Assembly: GCA_965223955.1 (NCBI GenBank)
Contig: OZ245029.1
Coordinates: 62,001-126,000 of the forward strand
Length of the DNA stretch: 64,000 nucleotides
Direction: 5' to 3'
DNA from: Bin75 sp965223955
GTDB taxonomy: Bacteria > Nitrospirota > Nitrospiria > Nitrospirales > UBA8639
The position numbers and the translations under genes are program-made. The notes beneath the pieces are model-generated. The model worked only from the letters and a program-made list of their open reading frames with translations, searched no databases and had not been told where the DNA came from. Of the stretch, positions 17,634 to 26,808 are shown piece by piece (the stretch's first letter is position 1; each line of letters begins with the position of its first letter).

Positions 17634-18419
17634 TTAATGATAGCTTTCGTGATCGGTGGGAAACTTCCGGCATTCCACTTCTTCCTTGAAACGCCGTAAG
17701 GCTTGGAGGGCATCGGCTTTGAGGTGGGCATAGGGCTTGACGAATTTCGGAACAAACTCGTCAAACAAACCCAGAAGGTCATACAGGACCAACACCTGTC
17801 CATCGCAGTCGGGGCCCGCCCCGATCCCAATGGTGGGGACTGAGACCGCTTGGGTGATGGATTGCGCCAGCGTCGCAGGTATCGCCTCCAGGACCAATGC
17901 AAACGCCCCGGCCGTTTCCAACGCCTTGGCATCGGTGACCAACGTGTCGGCTTGGATTGCTTCTCGTCCTTGCACTTTGTAACCGCCGAAGCGATGCACG
18001 AACTGCGGCGTCATGCCGATATGACCCATCACCGGGATGCCCACGGCGGTCAAGGCCCGGACGCGATCCACCATGGCACCGCCCCCTTCCAATTTCACGG
18101 CCATGGCTCCTGCCTGGATTAAGCGACCCGCATTCTGAATGGCCTGTTCCTCGCTGACCTGATAACTCATGAACGGCATATCGGCGATGACCAATGCCTG
18201 CCGCCTGCTTTGAGCCACAAGCCGGGTGTGATACACCATCTCTTCCATGGTGACCGACAACGTGTCCGTTTTCCCTTGGACCACGACGCCCAGCGAATCT
18301 CCGACCAGAATGACGTCGATGCCGGCTTGTTCGATGATGCGAGTGAACAACGCGTCGTAGGCCGTCACGACCACCAGTTTTTTCTTCCCCTTTTGGTTTT
18401 GAAACTCCGGAACCGTCAT
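17634..18419 (-). CDS. panB: 3-methyl-2-oxobutanoate hydroxymethyltransferase
   Basis: A 261-residue PanB, which uses methylene-tetrahydrofolate to make ketopantoate for pantothenate and coenzyme A. VTAYDALFTRIIEQAGIDVILVGDSLG is the family N-terminal motif; metal-binding Asp residues lie in VGDS and in the MGHIGMTPQ region context. Its ATG overlaps the stop of the upstream reductase gene by one base, so folD, metF and panB form a one-carbon operon in which the first two genes handle the folate cofactor that PanB consumes. Confidence 0.97.
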   Translation of the reverse strand: MTVPEFQNQKGKKKLVVVTAYDALFTRIIEQAGIDVILVGDSLGVVVQGKTDTLSVTMEEMVYHTRLVAQSRRQALVIADMPFMSYQVSEEQAIQNAGRLIQAGAMAVKLEGGGAMVDRVRALTAVGIPVMGHIGMTPQFVHRFGGYKVQGREAIQADTLVTDAKALETAGAFALVLEAIPATLAQSITQAVSVPTIGIGAGPDCDGQVLVLYDLLGLFDEFVPKFVKPYAHLKADALQALRRFKEEVECRKFPTDHESYH

Positions 18420-19303
18420 CAGCTCAACCCCGCCTTTCGGATAATCTCGGGAAGTCGATGCGCCAATCGGCCGGCCATGATGTGCACACCATCACAAAAA
18501 GGACGAATGGCTCGAATGGTTCGCACCGCAATCTCAATCCCGGCTTCGGATGCATGGGCTTCCCCGGCGTCCCGCAGTTCTTGCAGGATCTCGTCGGGAA
18601 CATCGATACCCGACACGTGGGCATTGACGTATTCTGCCATTTTTACCGACCGGAGCACCAGGACCCCGGCTAAGACCTTACGGGAATAGGGACGCACCTC
18701 TTCCATGAAAGGCTGGACTACCTTCGCCGAAAAAATGGGTTGCGTCTGAAAAAATTGCGCGCCGGCTTTGACCTTGGCCTCGAATTTTTTATGCAAGAGT
18801 TCGGCCGATTCAGCGCCGGGTGCCACCGCTCCACCGATAAAGAACGCGGTCTGTCCCTCCAACGGGTTCCCGGATAAATCCCGTCCTTGATTGAGTTCTC
18901 TCACCGCGTGCATGAGTTGAACGGTATCCAGGTCGAACACCGGCTTTGCATCCTTATGATCGCCGGCGCTCGGGCTGTCGCCGGTCAGACACAGCACGTT
19001 ACGGATCCCGAGCACGTGTGCGCCCAAGAGATCCGACTGAATGCCGATTCGGTTTCGATCCCGGCACGTGAGTTGGAGCACGGGATCATGCCCCTGTTCA
19101 TACAGAAGGCGGGCGACGGCCACCGAACTCGCTCGCATCACCGCGGCGGTGTTATCGGGCACGTTGATCCCATGCACTCGCCCGATCAACGACTTGGCGG
19201 TTTCGAGTAATTCCGACACGTCAGTCCCCTTTGGGGGGTTCAACTCGACGGTCACGGCAAACTGGCCTTCGACCAACGTCTGGTGGAGAGTGGGGGCGTT
19301 CAT
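18419..19303 (-). CDS. metF: Methylenetetrahydrofolate reductase family protein
   Basis: A 294-residue TIM-barrel protein of the MetF family, which reduces 5,10-methylene-THF to 5-methyl-THF for methionine synthesis. Supporting segments are VTVELNPPKGTD near the N-terminus, LQLTCRDRNRIGIQSDLLGAH, and LCLTGDSPSAGDH, all conserved in the family. The start at 19303 (MNAPTLHQTL) lies 22 bases after the folD stop; the longest frame would overlap folD. The protein fits the single-domain bacterial MetF or the homologous part of related fusions; substrate is assigned by family. Confidence 0.9.
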   Translation of the reverse strand: MNAPTLHQTLVEGQFAVTVELNPPKGTDVSELLETAKSLIGRVHGINVPDNTAAVMRASSVAVARLLYEQGHDPVLQLTCRDRNRIGIQSDLLGAHVLGIRNVLCLTGDSPSAGDHKDAKPVFDLDTVQLMHAVRELNQGRDLSGNPLEGQTAFFIGGAVAPGAESAELLHKKFEAKVKAGAQFFQTQPIFSAKVVQPFMEEVRPYSRKVLAGVLVLRSVKMAEYVNAHVSGIDVPDEILQELRDAGEAHASEAGIEIAVRTIRAIRPFCDGVHIMAGRLAHRLPEIIRKAGLS

Positions 19304-19325
19304 GGCATGGTTCAGGCAGATCTTC

Positions 19326-20180
19326 TTACGTGGCCGCTCGCCTGGCCCCTTCCAACGTGTTCGCCAATAACATGGCAATGGTCATGGGACCGACGCCTCC
19401 CGGGACGGGGGAAATCCATCCGGCACGTTCACGCACCTGCTCGAAATCCACGTCGCCGACCAAACGACCGTCATCGAGTCGATTGATGCCCACGTCGATC
19501 ACGATGGCCCCGTCTTTCACCATATTGCCCTTGATGAACTGGGGTTTGCCGATCGCGGCGACCAGAATATCGGCTTCCCGGCAGACGGCGGGGAGGTCCT
19601 TTGTCCGGGAATGACACACCGTCACAGTGGCGTGTTGATGCAGCAGGAGCATGGCAACGGGCTTTCCCACGATGTTACTGCGCCCGACCACGACGGCCTG
19701 CTTCCCGGCAAGGGGTTCGCCGGTGGATTCGATCATGCGGATCACCCCTTTGGGCGTACAGGGAACAAACACCGGATCCCCCGCTACCAACCGGCCGATA
19801 TTGTACGGATGAAAGCCATCGGCGTCCTTGTCGGGAGACAGGGCATTCAGAACGGCCTGACTGTCAATATGAGCCGGCAAGGGAAGCTGTACCAAAATCC
19901 CATGAATCTTGGGATCCGCATTCAACTGGTCAACGAGGGTTAACAACTCGACCTGGCTTGTCTCCGCGGACAAATGATGGTCGGCCACGTACAGGCCGGC
20001 GGTATCACAGGCCTTCTTTTTATTTCGAACGTAGACCGCCGAGGCAGGATCCTCGCCGACCAACACCACGGCCAAACCGGGTCGAACGCCGGTTTGGGCC
20101 TCAAGAGCTTTCACGTCCCGGCCAATGCCATCCCGAATGTCCTTTGCCAAACTTTTCCCATCAATGAGCTGAGCCGTCAC
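19326..20180 (-). CDS. folD: Bifunctional methylene-THF dehydrogenase/cyclohydrolase
   Basis: A 284-residue FolD converting 5,10-methylene-THF to 10-formyl-THF. The motif region VGEDPASAVYVRNKKKACDTAG holds the catalytic Lys, and VVVGRSNIVGKPVAMLL is the NADP-binding loop; the C-terminal PVPGGVGPMTIAMLL is diagnostic. The start is a GTG at 20180 with AAGGAGG upstream; the longer frame to 20255 runs through the promoter region. A perfect TATAAT (20245-20250, minus strand) lies upstream but has no good -35 partner. Confidence 0.97.
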   Translation of the reverse strand: MTAQLIDGKSLAKDIRDGIGRDVKALEAQTGVRPGLAVVLVGEDPASAVYVRNKKKACDTAGLYVADHHLSAETSQVELLTLVDQLNADPKIHGILVQLPLPAHIDSQAVLNALSPDKDADGFHPYNIGRLVAGDPVFVPCTPKGVIRMIESTGEPLAGKQAVVVGRSNIVGKPVAMLLLHQHATVTVCHSRTKDLPAVCREADILVAAIGKPQFIKGNMVKDGAIVIDVGINRLDDGRLVGDVDFEQVRERAGWISPVPGGVGPMTIAMLLANTLEGARRAAT

Positions 20181-20185
20181 ATCGT

Positions 20186-20192
20186 CCTCCTT
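20186..20192 (-). promoter_or_regulatory. Ribosome binding site deciding the folD GTG start
   Basis: AAGGAGG on the minus strand, 5 bases before the GTG. Confidence 0.8.
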
Positions 20193-20285
20193 AACGTGGA
20201 AAGGAACCGTTTTACGTGTGACGCTACGATAACAGGGGCGAAAAATTATAGTCAATCAAGGGAGAAAGGGGTCGGACGCGCTGCC

Positions 20286-20314
20286 TTGACACCCCCCAAA
20301 GGGTGCCGTAGCAT
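20286..20314 (+). promoter_or_regulatory. Sigma-70-type promoter of the beta-propeller operon
   Basis: TTGACA (20286-20291), 17-base spacer, TAGCAT (20309-20314). The hexamers are identical to those of the tRNA-Lys promoter. The predicted start of transcription falls at about 20321, on the GTG start codon. Confidence 0.68.
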
Positions 20315-20320
20315 GCCGCT

Positions 20321-21352
20321 GTGAGACACCCTTCCGCCCTGCAGTCCGTTCTTTTACGTTTCCCCTCCTTTTTCTCCAGGCAACCGTGCTTGTTCAGAAC
20401 GCCGCTCCGCAGCATCGCCACGGTTCTGCTGCTGAGTGCCTGGCCGCTGCCGGCTTTTGCCAATCCCATCAGCCAGCTCCAGAGCCCCCAATCCTTTATC
20501 GCCCATCCTTCGGGCGAAGGCTATTTCATCGCCAATGCCAATGGGGAACCCGGCGCGTCCGACAATAACGGGTTCATTTCGAAACTCGATCGAGACGGCA
20601 ACCTGCTGGATCTGCACTTCATTCAAGGTGGCCGAGGCGACACGATTTTGCATTCACCCCATGGCATGGCCGTCGCCGGCGACACCCTCTACGTGACCGA
20701 TATCGACGTCATACGGGGATTTCATGCTCAATCCGGCAAACCCACGATCACCGTTTCCATGCATCCGTTTCACGCCGAGGCGTTGACGGATCTGATTGCC
20801 GACGGCATCGGGCAACTCTTTGTCCTGGACACGGCCGGGAACGCCGTGTACCGGATTGACCCCCCACGCGGTCACGAAGTGTCCCTCTATCTCCAACACG
20901 AAGACTTGGCGTCGCCACGAGGACTGGCTGTTCACCCGAGATCCGGCCGGCTCTGGATCGCCAGCCTCGATAACGGAACCGTGATGGAAATTGCGGAAGA
21001 CCGCACCGTGACCGAGGTCATTTCCAATTCGTTTTTTACCGGCAAATTTCGGAATCTAAGCGGGATCGACTTTGATCGATTCGGCAGCCTGTACCTTTCA
21101 GACCTGACGTCGGGAAAGATCTGGCGGGTCCAGCCGGACCATTCCATGCAAGTCATTGCCGAGTTCCTGATCTCGCCGTCTTCCGTAAAAATCGACCGCC
21201 GGAACCATATGATCCTGGTTCCCTATTTGTACGCCAATGGGGCTGAGATCAATGGACTGGAACGCCCGACCAATACCGGCAACCAACGGAAACGCAAGCG
21301 GACGCTTTCAGATTACGGGATGGGCCGGTTGGAAGGAGACGAGAAGCCATGA
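20321..21352 (+). CDS. Exported NHL/SMP-30-like beta-propeller protein
   Basis: A 343-residue protein with repeated blades of the type HGMAVAGDTLYVTDID, PRGLAVHPRSGRLWIASLD and SGIDFDRFGSLYLSDL, as in NHL or SMP-30-like propellers. A hydrophobic stretch IATVLLLSAWPLPAFA near residues 32-47 is a signal peptide, so it is probably periplasmic. The start is uncertain: GTG at 20321 would be leaderless from the promoter above, while TTG at 20390 would give a more standard signal peptide. The stop overlaps the next gene by 4 bases (ATGA). Ligand or partner unknown. Confidence 0.82.
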   Translation: MRHPSALQSVLLRFPSFFSRQPCLFRTPLRSIATVLLLSAWPLPAFANPISQLQSPQSFIAHPSGEGYFIANANGEPGASDNNGFISKLDRDGNLLDLHFIQGGRGDTILHSPHGMAVAGDTLYVTDIDVIRGFHAQSGKPTITVSMHPFHAEALTDLIADGIGQLFVLDTAGNAVYRIDPPRGHEVSLYLQHEDLASPRGLAVHPRSGRLWIASLDNGTVMEIAEDRTVTEVISNSFFTGKFRNLSGIDFDRFGSLYLSDLTSGKIWRVQPDHSMQVIAEFLISPSSVKIDRRNHMILVPYLYANGAEINGLERPTNTGNQRKRKRTLSDYGMGRLEGDEKP

Positions 21353-22017
21353 GCAAATGCATCTACTGCCACGAACGAAAAGGCAAGCGTCCCTGCCCGG
21401 CGTTAAGTGGTGCCATTTGCAGCCAATGCTGTGGGACGCACCGCGTCGTCAGTATTGCGTGCCATTCCGATTGCGTCTATCTGGACATGAACGTGGAATA
21501 TCAACAAAAACGCGTCGGGGATCAGTTTGAACAGGAACGGCGCGTCTTCTACAAAGAACTGCTCGAACAATCGGGGGACAAGGCCGCGGAGATGTTTTAC
21601 TTTCTCGAAGCCGTGACGTTTAAACATTTCCAATCACGGAGCGATGCGCAGGATGGAGAGGTCATCGCGGCCATCCAGACGTTGCGTCGATCGTTCAGCC
21701 CGATCCACGTGCCTGAGGGGATGGCCCCTCCCTTTACCGAAGTCCTCAAGAAAGAATATGACGTCTTTATGAAGGGAGAAAGACCCGACACCCAACTCGT
21801 AAGTGAGGTGCTGGATCGCGGCCTGACGTTTATTACCGGGTTTTCGGGAAGCGGGCTTCGGTCCAATCGTTTTCTCAATGGGCTGATCGGGTTCCTCAAG
21901 AGTCGTCACCCCGACGTCGCCGAACAACTCACCAAACTCGGCACGACAGGTGGACGCATCATCCTACCGGGGAGCGCCGGAAGTGAAGAACAGGCGGTCC
22001 GAAGTTCTCACGGCTAG
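21349..22017 (+). CDS. Cysteine-cluster protein of unknown function
   Basis: A 222-residue protein that opens with a Cys-rich module: CIYC, CPALSGAICSQCC and CHSDCVYL within the first 45 residues, suggesting one or two zinc sites. The rest is helical and soluble-looking, with no membrane segment. It is translationally coupled to the propeller gene (ATGA overlap), although the partner is exported and this protein appears cytoplasmic. I do not recognise the family. Its end is 20 bases from the convergent cyclophilin gene, with no clear terminator between them. Confidence 0.82.
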   Translation: MSKCIYCHERKGKRPCPALSGAICSQCCGTHRVVSIACHSDCVYLDMNVEYQQKRVGDQFEQERRVFYKELLEQSGDKAAEMFYFLEAVTFKHFQSRSDAQDGEVIAAIQTLRRSFSPIHVPEGMAPPFTEVLKKEYDVFMKGERPDTQLVSEVLDRGLTFITGFSGSGLRSNRFLNGLIGFLKSRHPDVAEQLTKLGTTGGRIILPGSAGSEEQAVRSSHG

Positions 22018-22037
22018 GGACCGGCCCGCTGTTTGCC

Positions 22038-22640
22038 TTATTTCACGTCGACGGTCATTTCAATACGTTCAAGGGGACCATCTCTGGGGTCTCGGGGTTG
22101 ACGCACGATTTTATCAGCCACCTCCATGCCCTTCACCACTTCTCCAAACACCGTATACTGACCGTCTAAACTGGGAGCTTTGCCTACCATGATGAAAAAC
22201 TGGGAGCCTGCGCTGTCGGGATCAGCACTTCGAGCCGCGGACACGATGCCCCGTTCATGCGGAATCCGATTAAACTCGGCCGGCAAGGTATACCCGGGAC
22301 CGCCCATGCCATAGGTCTTCGGCTTGCTCGGATCCTTGGTGTTGGGGTCGCCACCTTGAATCATAAATCCGGGAATCACCCGGTGAAAGATCGTCCCGTT
22401 ATAAAACCCTTTTTTGGCCAAATTCAAAAAGCTTTCCACGTGCTTGGGCGCCAATTGCGGGAAAAAAACCAGTTCCATTTCACCAAATTTAGTTGTGACG
22501 ATCGCACGAGGCGCCTTGCCCTCAGCCGTCAGAAGTCCTTGAGGATCTCCGGCCCGGACACTTTCTCCATTGACTCCCACCAGGAGAGCCGCGACTCCCA
22601 TTACCCACAGGATTTTTCTTGCAGCACGCAATCCAAGCAT
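22038..22640 (-). CDS. Exported cyclophilin-type peptidyl-prolyl isomerase
   Basis: A 200-residue cyclophilin with an N-terminal signal sequence (ILWVMGVAALLVGV). Core motifs FHRVIPGFMIQGGDP and GSQFFIMVGKAPSLDGQYTVFGEV are complete, including the active-site Arg of FHRV. It likely assists folding in the periplasm. It is 46 bases downstream of rnc on the same strand. Confidence 0.95.
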   Translation of the reverse strand: MLGLRAARKILWVMGVAALLVGVNGESVRAGDPQGLLTAEGKAPRAIVTTKFGEMELVFFPQLAPKHVESFLNLAKKGFYNGTIFHRVIPGFMIQGGDPNTKDPSKPKTYGMGGPGYTLPAEFNRIPHERGIVSAARSADPDSAGSQFFIMVGKAPSLDGQYTVFGEVVKGMEVADKIVRQPRDPRDGPLERIEMTVDVK

Positions 22641-22686
22641 TCTTTCATCCTCCTTATTTGTTTTTCTTCAGTACGATCCGTTGGTA

Positions 22687-23400
22687 TTAGACCGCGTCGG
22701 TCGTGGACCGGAGCCGTTCGAGCGCCTGTTTGGCCGCCTGCTGTTCCGCAATTTTCTTACTGCGCCCCTTCCCACTTCCATGACATTGTTGTTCAATTTC
22801 GACCGTGACTTCAAATGTTTTTTGATGATCAGGGCCTGCTTCTTCAATCACGTTATACACCGGAAGGACATGAACGTGCTGTTGGCACCATTCCTGCAAT
22901 TGACTTTTATGGTCCTGCCTGAAGGCCGCGAGATCATCCTGGTGCAATTCTTTGAGTTGGGTCTCCAACACCTGTAGCGTAAACGTTCGTGCCGCCGCCA
23001 TCTCCCCATCCATATAGATGGCTCCAATCACGGCTTCCAATGCGTTCGCCAGGAGGGACGCTTTGTCTCTACCCTTGGTGCGTTCTTCGCCCCGTCCCAA
23101 TCGGAGCATTTGACCAAGGCCCAATTGCCGCGCGGCGTCCGCCAGCGTGGCCCGCCCCACGAGGCGGGCTCGTATCTGTGACAAATCCCCCTCGGCCAAC
23201 GCAGGAAAGGTTTCCGCCAAATATTCACTCACGATCAGACCCAATACCGCATCGCCTAAAAATTCAAGGCGTTCGTTCTGTTTGTCCGCCGGAGAGGATT
23301 TCTCTTGGACGTGGGAACGATGCGTCAAGGCCTCTTCCAATAAAGCCGGCTTGCGAAACTGATACGGCAGTCGTTGATGCGCCTCCTCAATCACATTCAT
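22687..23400 (-). CDS. rnc: Ribonuclease III
   Basis: A 237-residue double-strand-specific RNase that processes rRNA precursors. The catalytic signature ERLEFLGDAVLGLIVSEYL is present, followed by a second acidic motif (ALEAVIGAIYMD) and a C-terminal dsRNA-binding domain (GSGKGRSKKIAEQQAAKQAL). It ends the fatty-acid operon after fabF, an order seen in many bacteria. Confidence 0.97.
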   Translation of the reverse strand: MNVIEEAHQRLPYQFRKPALLEEALTHRSHVQEKSSPADKQNERLEFLGDAVLGLIVSEYLAETFPALAEGDLSQIRARLVGRATLADAARQLGLGQMLRLGRGEERTKGRDKASLLANALEAVIGAIYMDGEMAAARTFTLQVLETQLKELHQDDLAAFRQDHKSQLQEWCQQHVHVLPVYNVIEEAGPDHQKTFEVTVEIEQQCHGSGKGRSKKIAEQQAAKQALERLRSTTDAV

Positions 23401-23442
23401 GTTCTTTCTCTGATGGTCGGGTACGCCCGGCGTAGGGAGAAC

Positions 23443-24708
23443 CTAAACTTCCCGGCTCTCTTGTGCAGACTTGATGACCAGACAGGCATTCACGCCACCA
23501 AATCCAAAGGCATTCGAAAGCGCAACCTTGATGGGAACCTGACGGGCTTGCCCGGGAATATAATCAAGGTCACAGTCGGGATCGGGATTCTCCAGATTTA
23601 TCGTCGGCGGCAACACGCCATGATACAGCGCCAGGGTGGTCACCACCGCCTCAACTCCACCGGCCGCTCCCAACAGATGGCCGGTCATGGATTTCGTGGA
23701 ACTCACCGGCAGTTGGGCGGCATGGGTCCCAAACACGGTTTTGATGGCGTGCGTTTCAACTCGATCCGCGAAGGTCGAGGTCGCATGCGCGTTAATATAC
23801 CCGATTGTCGCTTTCGGGATCCCCGCGTCGCGAATGGCCTTGTCCATACACGCCACGGCCCCGGCGCCATCATCCGGAGGAGCGGTAATGTGAAAGGCGT
23901 CACTGGTCATCGCATAGCCGGCAAGTTCTCCGTATATCCTGACGCCGCGACGTTGCGCGTGCTCCAACGCTTCCAACACCACCACGCCGGCTCCTTCTCC
24001 GATCACGAATCCGTCCCGGTCACGATCAAACGGACGACTCGCCCGTTCCGGATCATCATTCCGACGTGACAACGCTTTGGCCGCGCCGAATCCTGCAACG
24101 GCCAAGGGGCAAATCGTGGATTCGGTTCCGCCGGCCAACATCACGTCCGCTTCCCCGCGTTGAATAATCCGGCAGGCGTCTCCGATACAGTGATTCCCGG
24201 TGGCACAGGCCGTCACGGCACACGAATTCGGGCCCTTGGCCCCAAACCGGATCGCGACCTGGCCCGAGGCCAAATTCACGATGACCATCGGGATGAAGAA
24301 CGGACTGACGCGCCCCGGCCCTTTTTCCTGGAGCACCTTGTGATACTGCTCAATGGCCGGAAGACCGCCCATGCCCGCCCCGATATAGACCCCGACTCGG
24401 TCAGCCGTTTCAGGTGTGACTTGTAATCCCGCGTCATCCACCGCCTCCTGGCTCGCCGCCACGGCATATTGAATGAACGAGTCCATCTTTTTGATTTCTT
24501 TTTTTTCGAGGTGATCGGCCGGGTCGAAGTCCTTGACTTCAGCCGCAATTCGGCAGGCATAGTCGGACGCATCGAAGCGCGTGATGGGACCAATGCCCGA
24601 CTTCCCGGCAAGCAACGCTTGCCAGGTTTTGTCGACACCGACGCCCAAGGGAGTCACGACTCCCAAGCCGGTGATCACAACGCGCCGACTGGGGGGGTAC
24701 TCGGTCAT
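23443..24708 (-). CDS. fabF: 3-oxoacyl-ACP synthase II (KAS II)
   Basis: A 421-residue condensing enzyme that elongates acyl-ACP with malonyl-ACP. The catalytic Cys is in AVTACATGNH, and the two His are in INAHATST and SMTGHLLGAAGG. Length is typical. It starts 19 bases after acpP, the usual acpP-fabF pair. Confidence 0.98.
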   Translation of the reverse strand: MTEYPPSRRVVITGLGVVTPLGVGVDKTWQALLAGKSGIGPITRFDASDYACRIAAEVKDFDPADHLEKKEIKKMDSFIQYAVAASQEAVDDAGLQVTPETADRVGVYIGAGMGGLPAIEQYHKVLQEKGPGRVSPFFIPMVIVNLASGQVAIRFGAKGPNSCAVTACATGNHCIGDACRIIQRGEADVMLAGGTESTICPLAVAGFGAAKALSRRNDDPERASRPFDRDRDGFVIGEGAGVVVLEALEHAQRRGVRIYGELAGYAMTSDAFHITAPPDDGAGAVACMDKAIRDAGIPKATIGYINAHATSTFADRVETHAIKTVFGTHAAQLPVSSTKSMTGHLLGAAGGVEAVVTTLALYHGVLPPTINLENPDPDCDLDYIPGQARQVPIKVALSNAFGFGGVNACLVIKSAQESREV

Positions 24709-24727
24709 GAGGGCCGTTCAGAACGGA

Positions 24728-24964
24728 TCAGGTTTTTTCTTTGATATATTCAATGACTTGAGAAACTTTTTGAATCTTTTCCGCGTCTTCATCGGGGATT
24801 TCCACGTCAAATTCTTCCTCAAGCGCCATCACCAGTTCCACCGTATCCAAGGAGTCTGCCCCTAAATCCTCGACAAAAGACGCGTCGGGCACGACGTCCT
24901 CTTCTTCCACCCCTAATTGTTCTGCAATGATCTTTTTAATACGTTCTTCAGCGACCATCGACAT
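24728..24964 (-). CDS. acpP: Acyl carrier protein
   Basis: A 78-residue acidic ACP. Ser38 in GADSLDTVEL is the 4'-phosphopantetheine attachment site. GGAGG lies 5 bases upstream of the ATG. It carries all intermediates of the neighbouring fab enzymes. Confidence 0.98.
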   Translation of the reverse strand: MSMVAEERIKKIIAEQLGVEEEDVVPDASFVEDLGADSLDTVELVMALEEEFDVEIPDEDAEKIQKVSQVIEYIKEKT

Positions 24965-25011
24965 TCTCGCCTCCTGTTAAGCAATCCCTGTAGAATAAGT
25001 CATTCATTACG

Positions 25012-25749
25012 TTACGCCATGTGCATCCCGCCATTGACGTGGAAAACCTGTCCGGTGATATACCCCGCCGCGTCCGATGCCAAAAAACGGACGGCTTCCG
25101 CCACCTCGGCGGGTTCGCCTAATCGACCAAGAGGAATCTGTTGCAATAACGTGTCTTTGACCTCCTGGTTCAAGGCCCGGGTCATCGCCGTGTCGATAAA
25201 ACCCGGAGCCACCGCGTTTACCGTGATGTTCCGACTCGCATATTCGCGAGCGACTGATTTGGTGAACCCGATAACCCCCGCTTTCGACGCGGCGTAGTTT
25301 GCCTGTCCCGCGTTTCCGATCGTTCCCACGATCGAAGCCATGTTGATAATCCGGCCATACCGCTGTTTGGTCATGGGACCCAGAATCGCCTTGGTGCAAT
25401 AAAACGTCCCGGTGAGATTGACCTGGAGGACGGCGTTCCAATCCTCTTCTTTCATGCGAACAATCAATCCGTCGCGGGCAATGCCCGCATTATTGACCAA
25501 CACGTCCACGCGCCCCCATTCCTTCATGACGTGATCGACCATCCCCTTGACGTCTTCCCACTGCGCCACGTCGGCTGACAACGCAAGCCCTCGCCTCTGC
25601 TGGTGTTCCACCAATTGCAGCGTGTCGGCACAGCGGGCGGCTTCCCGATCCACCACGGCCACGTCAGCTCCGGCTTTCGCGAGGCATTCCGCAATGGCCT
25701 GCCCGATGCCTTGCGCCGCCCCCGTCACAATGGCTTTTTTCCCTTCCAA
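25012..25749 (-). CDS. fabG: 3-oxoacyl-ACP reductase
   Basis: A 245-residue short-chain dehydrogenase reducing 3-ketoacyl-ACP with NADPH. TGAAQGIGQAIA is the cofactor loop; catalytic Ser139, Tyr152 and Lys156 have the YX3K spacing (YAASK) expected for FabG. The NNAG motif is at residues 86-89. In operon between fabD and acpP. Confidence 0.97.
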   Translation of the reverse strand: MEGKKAIVTGAAQGIGQAIAECLAKAGADVAVVDREAARCADTLQLVEHQQRRGLALSADVAQWEDVKGMVDHVMKEWGRVDVLVNNAGIARDGLIVRMKEEDWNAVLQVNLTGTFYCTKAILGPMTKQRYGRIINMASIVGTIGNAGQANYAASKAGVIGFTKSVAREYASRNITVNAVAPGFIDTAMTRALNQEVKDTLLQQIPLGRLGEPAEVAEAVRFLASDAAGYITGQVFHVNGGMHMA

Positions 25750-25793
25750 TACGCTTCCCTCGCTTCTTGTATTTTAGGAACTGCGTCTTACCT

Positions 25794-26729
25794 TCAATGA
25801 CGTATTGTCGTCAAGGTTTTTTCCAAAGACTCCGGACCTTGAATATTGAGTAATTCCGCCTCCGGCACAATGCGTTTGGCAAGTCCGGTCAACACCGTCC
25901 CCGGCCCGATCTCAATAAACGTCCGAATGCCCTTTTGCCACATCGCGCGAATGGTTTGCTCCCATAACACGGAGGCGGGTAACTGGCGAATCAGAGAACG
26001 GCGAATCTCCTCGGCGCGGATCAACGGGCGCGCCTCGACGTTATTAAAGAGTGGCACGGTCAAATCGGAAAGCGGTACCGTGTGCACGTGAGGAGCAAGC
26101 CGGTCCGCGGCCGGTTGCATCAAAGACGAATGAACCGGCACGCTGACGGGTAAGGGAAGGGCTCGTCGACACCCTTGGACTTTGGCTAACTCAATGGCCC
26201 GTTCTACCGCGGCTTTTTCCCCTGCGATCACCACTTGGCCCGGGGAGTTGAAATTGGCTGCCTCCACCACGCCCACGGCTTGCGCCACTCGACAAATTTC
26301 CTGGACCACCTCCCCTGCCAACCCGAGTATCGCCACGACCAGCCCGCTCCCCGAAGGGACCGCCTCTGCCATGTATTGTGCCCGTTTGCGCACCAGGTCC
26401 ACGGCATCCGGAAACGACAGGCCCCCGGCGGCCACGATGGCCGAATATTCGCCCAAACTGTGCCCCGCCACTGCGGAGGGGTGGATGCGTGCATCCAAGG
26501 CCCGCCACGCGATGAGGCTCGTCACCAGCAACGCGGGTTGGGTATATTCCGTTCGATTGAGTTGTTCCGCCGGCCCTTCAAAACACAAGGCCTGAAGGTC
26601 ATACCCCAGGATCGAGTTGGCCTCGTCAAACAAGGCCATGAGTTGCGGATACGCCTCACGCCACGCTTGCCCCATCCCTACGGCTTGCGAGCCTTGACCG
26701 GGAAATAGGAATGCGATCGGGTCAGACAT
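25794..26729 (-). CDS. fabD: Malonyl-CoA:ACP transacylase
   Basis: A 311-residue enzyme that loads malonyl groups onto ACP. N-terminal FLFPGQGSQAVGMG and the nucleophile motif GHSLGEYSA identify it; VPVHSSLM holds the partner His. Spacing to fabG is 44 bases. Confidence 0.97.
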   Translation of the reverse strand: MSDPIAFLFPGQGSQAVGMGQAWREAYPQLMALFDEANSILGYDLQALCFEGPAEQLNRTEYTQPALLVTSLIAWRALDARIHPSAVAGHSLGEYSAIVAAGGLSFPDAVDLVRKRAQYMAEAVPSGSGLVVAILGLAGEVVQEICRVAQAVGVVEAANFNSPGQVVIAGEKAAVERAIELAKVQGCRRALPLPVSVPVHSSLMQPAADRLAPHVHTVPLSDLTVPLFNNVEARPLIRAEEIRRSLIRQLPASVLWEQTIRAMWQKGIRTFIEIGPGTVLTGLAKRIVPEAELLNIQGPESLEKTLTTIRH

Positions 26730-26808
26730 GGGAAGTTAAGGTATGAGTGAAACCGTCAAGAAAGTCAACGGATAAAAACGCCCATGGGCATACGCCGCTT
26801 CCGGGTCG

